This document shows positions 5,127 through 7,026 of a stretch of 7,026 bases of DNA, one piece after another. The notes under the pieces were generated by a model. That model made no database searches, was not told where the DNA came from, and saw only the letters and a list, made by a program, of their open reading frames with translations. The DNA is from Verrucomicrobiales bacterium (GTDB lineage Bacteria > Verrucomicrobiota > Verrucomicrobiia > Limisphaerales > UBA1096), in assembly GCA_002721375.1 (NCBI GenBank), contig PBKH01000057.1:3820-10845 (forward strand), in the 5' to 3' direction. The translations under genes were made by a program, and so were the position numbers. Each line of letters starts with the position of its first letter. The first letter of the stretch is position 1.

Positions 5127-7026
5127 TCCCCTGCTCCCTCTATTGAATAGACCAAGACTTGACGAATCAAGTCTTTCATCCGGCACGCCTCAGCTTCGGA
5201 CGGGATCATCGCGTACAATTCACGACGCTGCTCCAGTCTAGGGGCATAACCATTCGCATACTCAAAAAATTTCTTGGCAAAATTATATGCGATATTCTGA
5301 TAATCCGAGAGCAAGATTTTCTTCAACCCAAGGACATTGCTAAACTTGACCCGATCCACCTCACCTGAACTATCCACTTCGCCGGCTAGTTTGTAATATC
5401 CCTCCGGTCGGTACTGAAACGTCCCGCGATGCGGCAACTTGACGCGGTATTGAGTTCGCCATTGACCGGTGGCATCAAAGTTCTCGAGTGCGAAACCGTA
5501 AGGATCAATGCTCTTATGGCAGGCGAAACAAGCCGCATTATTTTTGTGCTGCTCAATCTGCTCACGCAATGTAGCGGCGTCCGGCCCGTGCTCGGGCTCA
5601 ATCGCTTTCACGCTTTCAGGTGGTGGCGAAAGTGTGTTGCCCGCAATATTCTTGGAAACCCATGCGCCTCGCCGAATGGGTGAAGTTTCAAAGCCATCTG
5701 CGGTAACCTTGAGTATACTCCCCATGGTTAAGATCCCGCCACGCGGCACTTTAAGCCCAAAAGGCACCTTGCGCATCTGCTGACCAATCACCCCTTTAAT
5801 ATTGTAGTGTTGGGCCAAGCGTTGGTTGAGGAATGAAAAAGCAGAGTCGATCAAGTGGCTTACCGGTAGATTTTCCTGAATGAGATGATTGATGTACTCC
5901 TCGGTCTCCAGTGGTAGATAGCGGTTCAGCAATTCATCGTACAATGGATACAGCTTCAGCGAAGGCGTCACCTTGTTGAACGACCGCAGATTGAGCCATT
6001 GTTCGCAAAACGAATGAACCATGCGCGCACTTCGCGAATCCTGAAGCAACCGGTCGATTTGTGCAGCCAGAGTTTCACCTTCCAACAGATCGTCTTTTGC
6101 CAACTTCAGCAGTTTCGCATCCGGTACGGATAACCATAGCGCCCGAGCCAAAGCCGCTGCTTTGGCATATGATCGATTGACGTGTTCGCCCGGGGCCAAG
6201 AGAAACCTATGTGAACCGAGCACGGCCTTAAAGCCCAGTCGAGCAGCCATCGCAAAGTCGTCGTTCTCTTTAAATGCCTTTAGACTGGTCGCATAATACG
6301 GTTCCAACGCATCATCCGTCAGGATTGAAGCAAACGCCCGTTCAGCAAACTGCCGGATCACGTGCTTTAAATCGCCATTGGACTTCGAAGAAACAATTAC
6401 CGGGAGTTTGGTATTCGACGCAGGCAACTCTGTCATTACATCCAGCTTGCCGATGGACGCCAATGAACGGTCATCCAGCGAAAATGAGTCGATCACCAAA
6501 AACTTTATAAAGCGACGCGTGGTTGGCTTGTGGAACAAAATCGGTTGCTCATTGGCAAGGCCAATCTCCAACTTGCCGGCCATCACTGGATCGCCCCACG
6601 ATTTGCCGTCATCAGAGAAATAAATCTCGTAGGCCTCCACTTGCCCGTTCCCATTTCCGCCCGACCATGTCGCGTACGATAAGCCGTCGATCGAGTTGCC
6701 CTTTGGGTTTTTTAAAACCACAAAGTGCGGCGGGTCAGCAAGCGTAGGTTTGAAGCGCGTGTGCCAAAAAGTCCGATTGGAACCATCCTGCATCTTTTCC
6801 TTTTCCATCCCCATCTGGAAACTGCTCACCGAGAGGTGTCCGCCGATGGCCTGCAACTTGTTATGCATTACTGTCACTGGTTGCATCACACGCGGTGGTG
6901 CTTGCAACGGCAATCCCTCAAACAAATCGCGGTACGACTGCGGAGGCCATTGCTTGTGAACCGGACCGCGTACTTTCAACTGCTTGATATATGCACCCAC
7001 ATTCTCGCCGCTTTTGCGGAAATTAT
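5123..7026 (-). CDS. DUF1592/DUF1588/DUF1585 cytochrome-c-like protein with discoidin module; 5' end beyond window
   Basis: The frame is open to the right edge, so 633 C-terminal residues are seen. A GTG at 7000 is in frame, but family-like sequence (GEN then GAYIKQLKVRGPVHKQWPP) runs through it, so it is not the real start. Numbering from that GTG: about 95-190 is a discoidin/F5-8C-like module (NGQVEAYEIYFSDDGKSWGDP, then TRRFIKFLVIDS); 210-268 fits DUF1595 (VIRQFAERAFASILTDD); about 275-400 fits DUF1592 (SYAKAAALARALWLSVPD, LIDSAFSFLNQRLAQHY); about 402-520 fits DUF1588, including GGILTMGSIL, SPIRRGAWV and a c-type heme motif CFACH at 491-495 in the family context HKSIDPYGFALENFD; about 538-620 fits DUF1585. 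The missing N-terminus would normally carry a signal peptide, a planctomycete-type cytochrome c domain and DUF1587. A periplasmic electron-transfer role is inferred from the heme motif; no reaction is established. The stop overlaps the DUF1552 start by four bases. Confidence 0.93.
   Translation of the reverse strand, partial: NFRKSGENVGAYIKQLKVRGPVHKQWPPQSYRDLFEGLPLQAPPRVMQPVTVMHNKLQAIGGHLSVSSFQMGMEKEKMQDGSNRTFWHTRFKPTLADPPHFVVLKNPKGNSIDGLSYATWSGGNGNGQVEAYEIYFSDDGKSWGDPVMAGKLEIGLANEQPILFHKPTTRRFIKFLVIDSFSLDDRSLASIGKLDVMTELPASNTKLPVIVSSKSNGDLKHVIRQFAERAFASILTDDALEPYYATSLKAFKENDDFAMAARLGFKAVLGSHRFLLAPGEHVNRSYAKAAALARALWLSVPDAKLLKLAKDDLLEGETLAAQIDRLLQDSRSARMVHSFCEQWLNLRSFNKVTPSLKLYPLYDELLNRYLPLETEEYINHLIQENLPVSHLIDSAFSFLNQRLAQHYNIKGVIGQQMRKVPFGLKVPRGGILTMGSILKVTADGFETSPIRRGAWVSKNIAGNTLSPPPESVKAIEPEHGPDAATLREQIEQHKNNAACFACHKSIDPYGFALENFDATGQWRTQYRVKLPHRGTFQYRPEGYYKLAGEVDSSGEVDRVKFSNVLGLKKILLSDYQNIAYNFAKKFFEYANGYAPRLEQRRELYAMIPSEAEACRMKDLIRQVLVYSIEGAGE
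5134..5139 (-). promoter_or_regulatory. Ribosome binding site of the DUF1552 gene
   Basis: AGGGAG on the minus strand, 7 bases before ATG at 5126 and inside the last codons of the DUF1592-family gene. Together with the ATGA stop/start overlap at 5123-5126, it fixes the DUF1552 start and indicates translational coupling. Confidence 0.75.
5516..5530 (-). other. CxxCH heme c attachment motif in the DUF1588 region
   Basis: The codons read Cys-Phe-Ala-Cys-His. This is the only CxxCH in the visible part of the protein and in the window's five products. It is followed by KSIDPYGFALENFD, the conserved context of this motif in DUF1588. Covalent heme attachment in the periplasm is expected from the motif but not proven. 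Confidence 0.75.

Noticed and set aside
4848..5150. Plus-strand 100-residue frame
   Set aside because: Antisense to the 5' end of the DUF1552 gene and the end of the DUF1592 gene, without a ribosome site or recognisable domain.
3894..5186. Longer DUF1552 start at 5186 (430 residues)
   Set aside because: It overlaps the upstream gene by 64 bases and places 20 polar residues before an evident export signal. The ATGA overlap with AGGGAG at 5134-5139 is much better.
5123..7000. A complete 625-residue gene starting at GTG 7000
   Set aside because: The frame stays open to the window edge and the residues before the GTG continue family-like sequence. There is no ribosome site or signal peptide at the GTG, so the gene is 5'-truncated by the window.

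Overview
The window holds five genes, all on the minus strand and packed almost end to end. It looks like one transcription unit running from the right edge to the left edge. In order of transcription it contains: (1) the 3' part of a large DUF1592/DUF1588/DUF1585 family cytochrome-c-like protein with an internal discoidin (F5/8 type C) module; (2) a DUF1552 (HXXSHH) protein; (3) a phytanoyl-CoA dioxygenase (PhyH) family Fe(II)/2-oxoglutarate oxygenase; (4) a secreted DUF3472 protein; and (5) the 5' part of a secreted FAD-dependent oxidoreductase that runs into a golvesin-like module. The first and last genes are cut by the window edges.

The organism is most likely a member of the Planctomycetota-Verrucomicrobiota-Lentisphaerota group. 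The DUF1592-type cytochrome next to a DUF1552 protein is a hallmark pair of that group. Secreted PF12831-type FAD oxidoreductases, DUF3472 proteins and many PhyH paralogues are also typical of its genomes. Species or genus cannot be told from this window.

Layout: 5123-7026 is the DUF1592 protein. Its TGA overlaps the ATG of the DUF1552 gene (3894-5126) in an ATGA junction, so those two are probably translationally coupled. A 76-base gap (3818-3893) is the longest non-coding stretch and the only plausible place for an internal promoter. The PhyH gene (2966-3817) starts at TTG. Its stop lies beside or inside the start region of the DUF3472 gene (1792-2979). After 28 bases and a clear ribosome binding site comes the FAD oxidoreductase (from 1763 to beyond base 1). 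There are no RNA genes, insertion sequences, CRISPR arrays, long repeats or convincing terminators.

How the genes may work together (inference): four of the five products are probably exported, or belong to families that normally are. Three carry modules of the kind found on glycan-acting proteins (discoidin, DUF3472, golvesin-like), and three are redox-type proteins (c-heme CxxCH protein, FAD oxidoreductase, 2-oxoglutarate oxygenase). A periplasmic or surface system that binds and oxidatively processes a polysaccharide or its sugars would fit. No substrate can be named, and none of the DUF families here has an established biochemical function that I know of.
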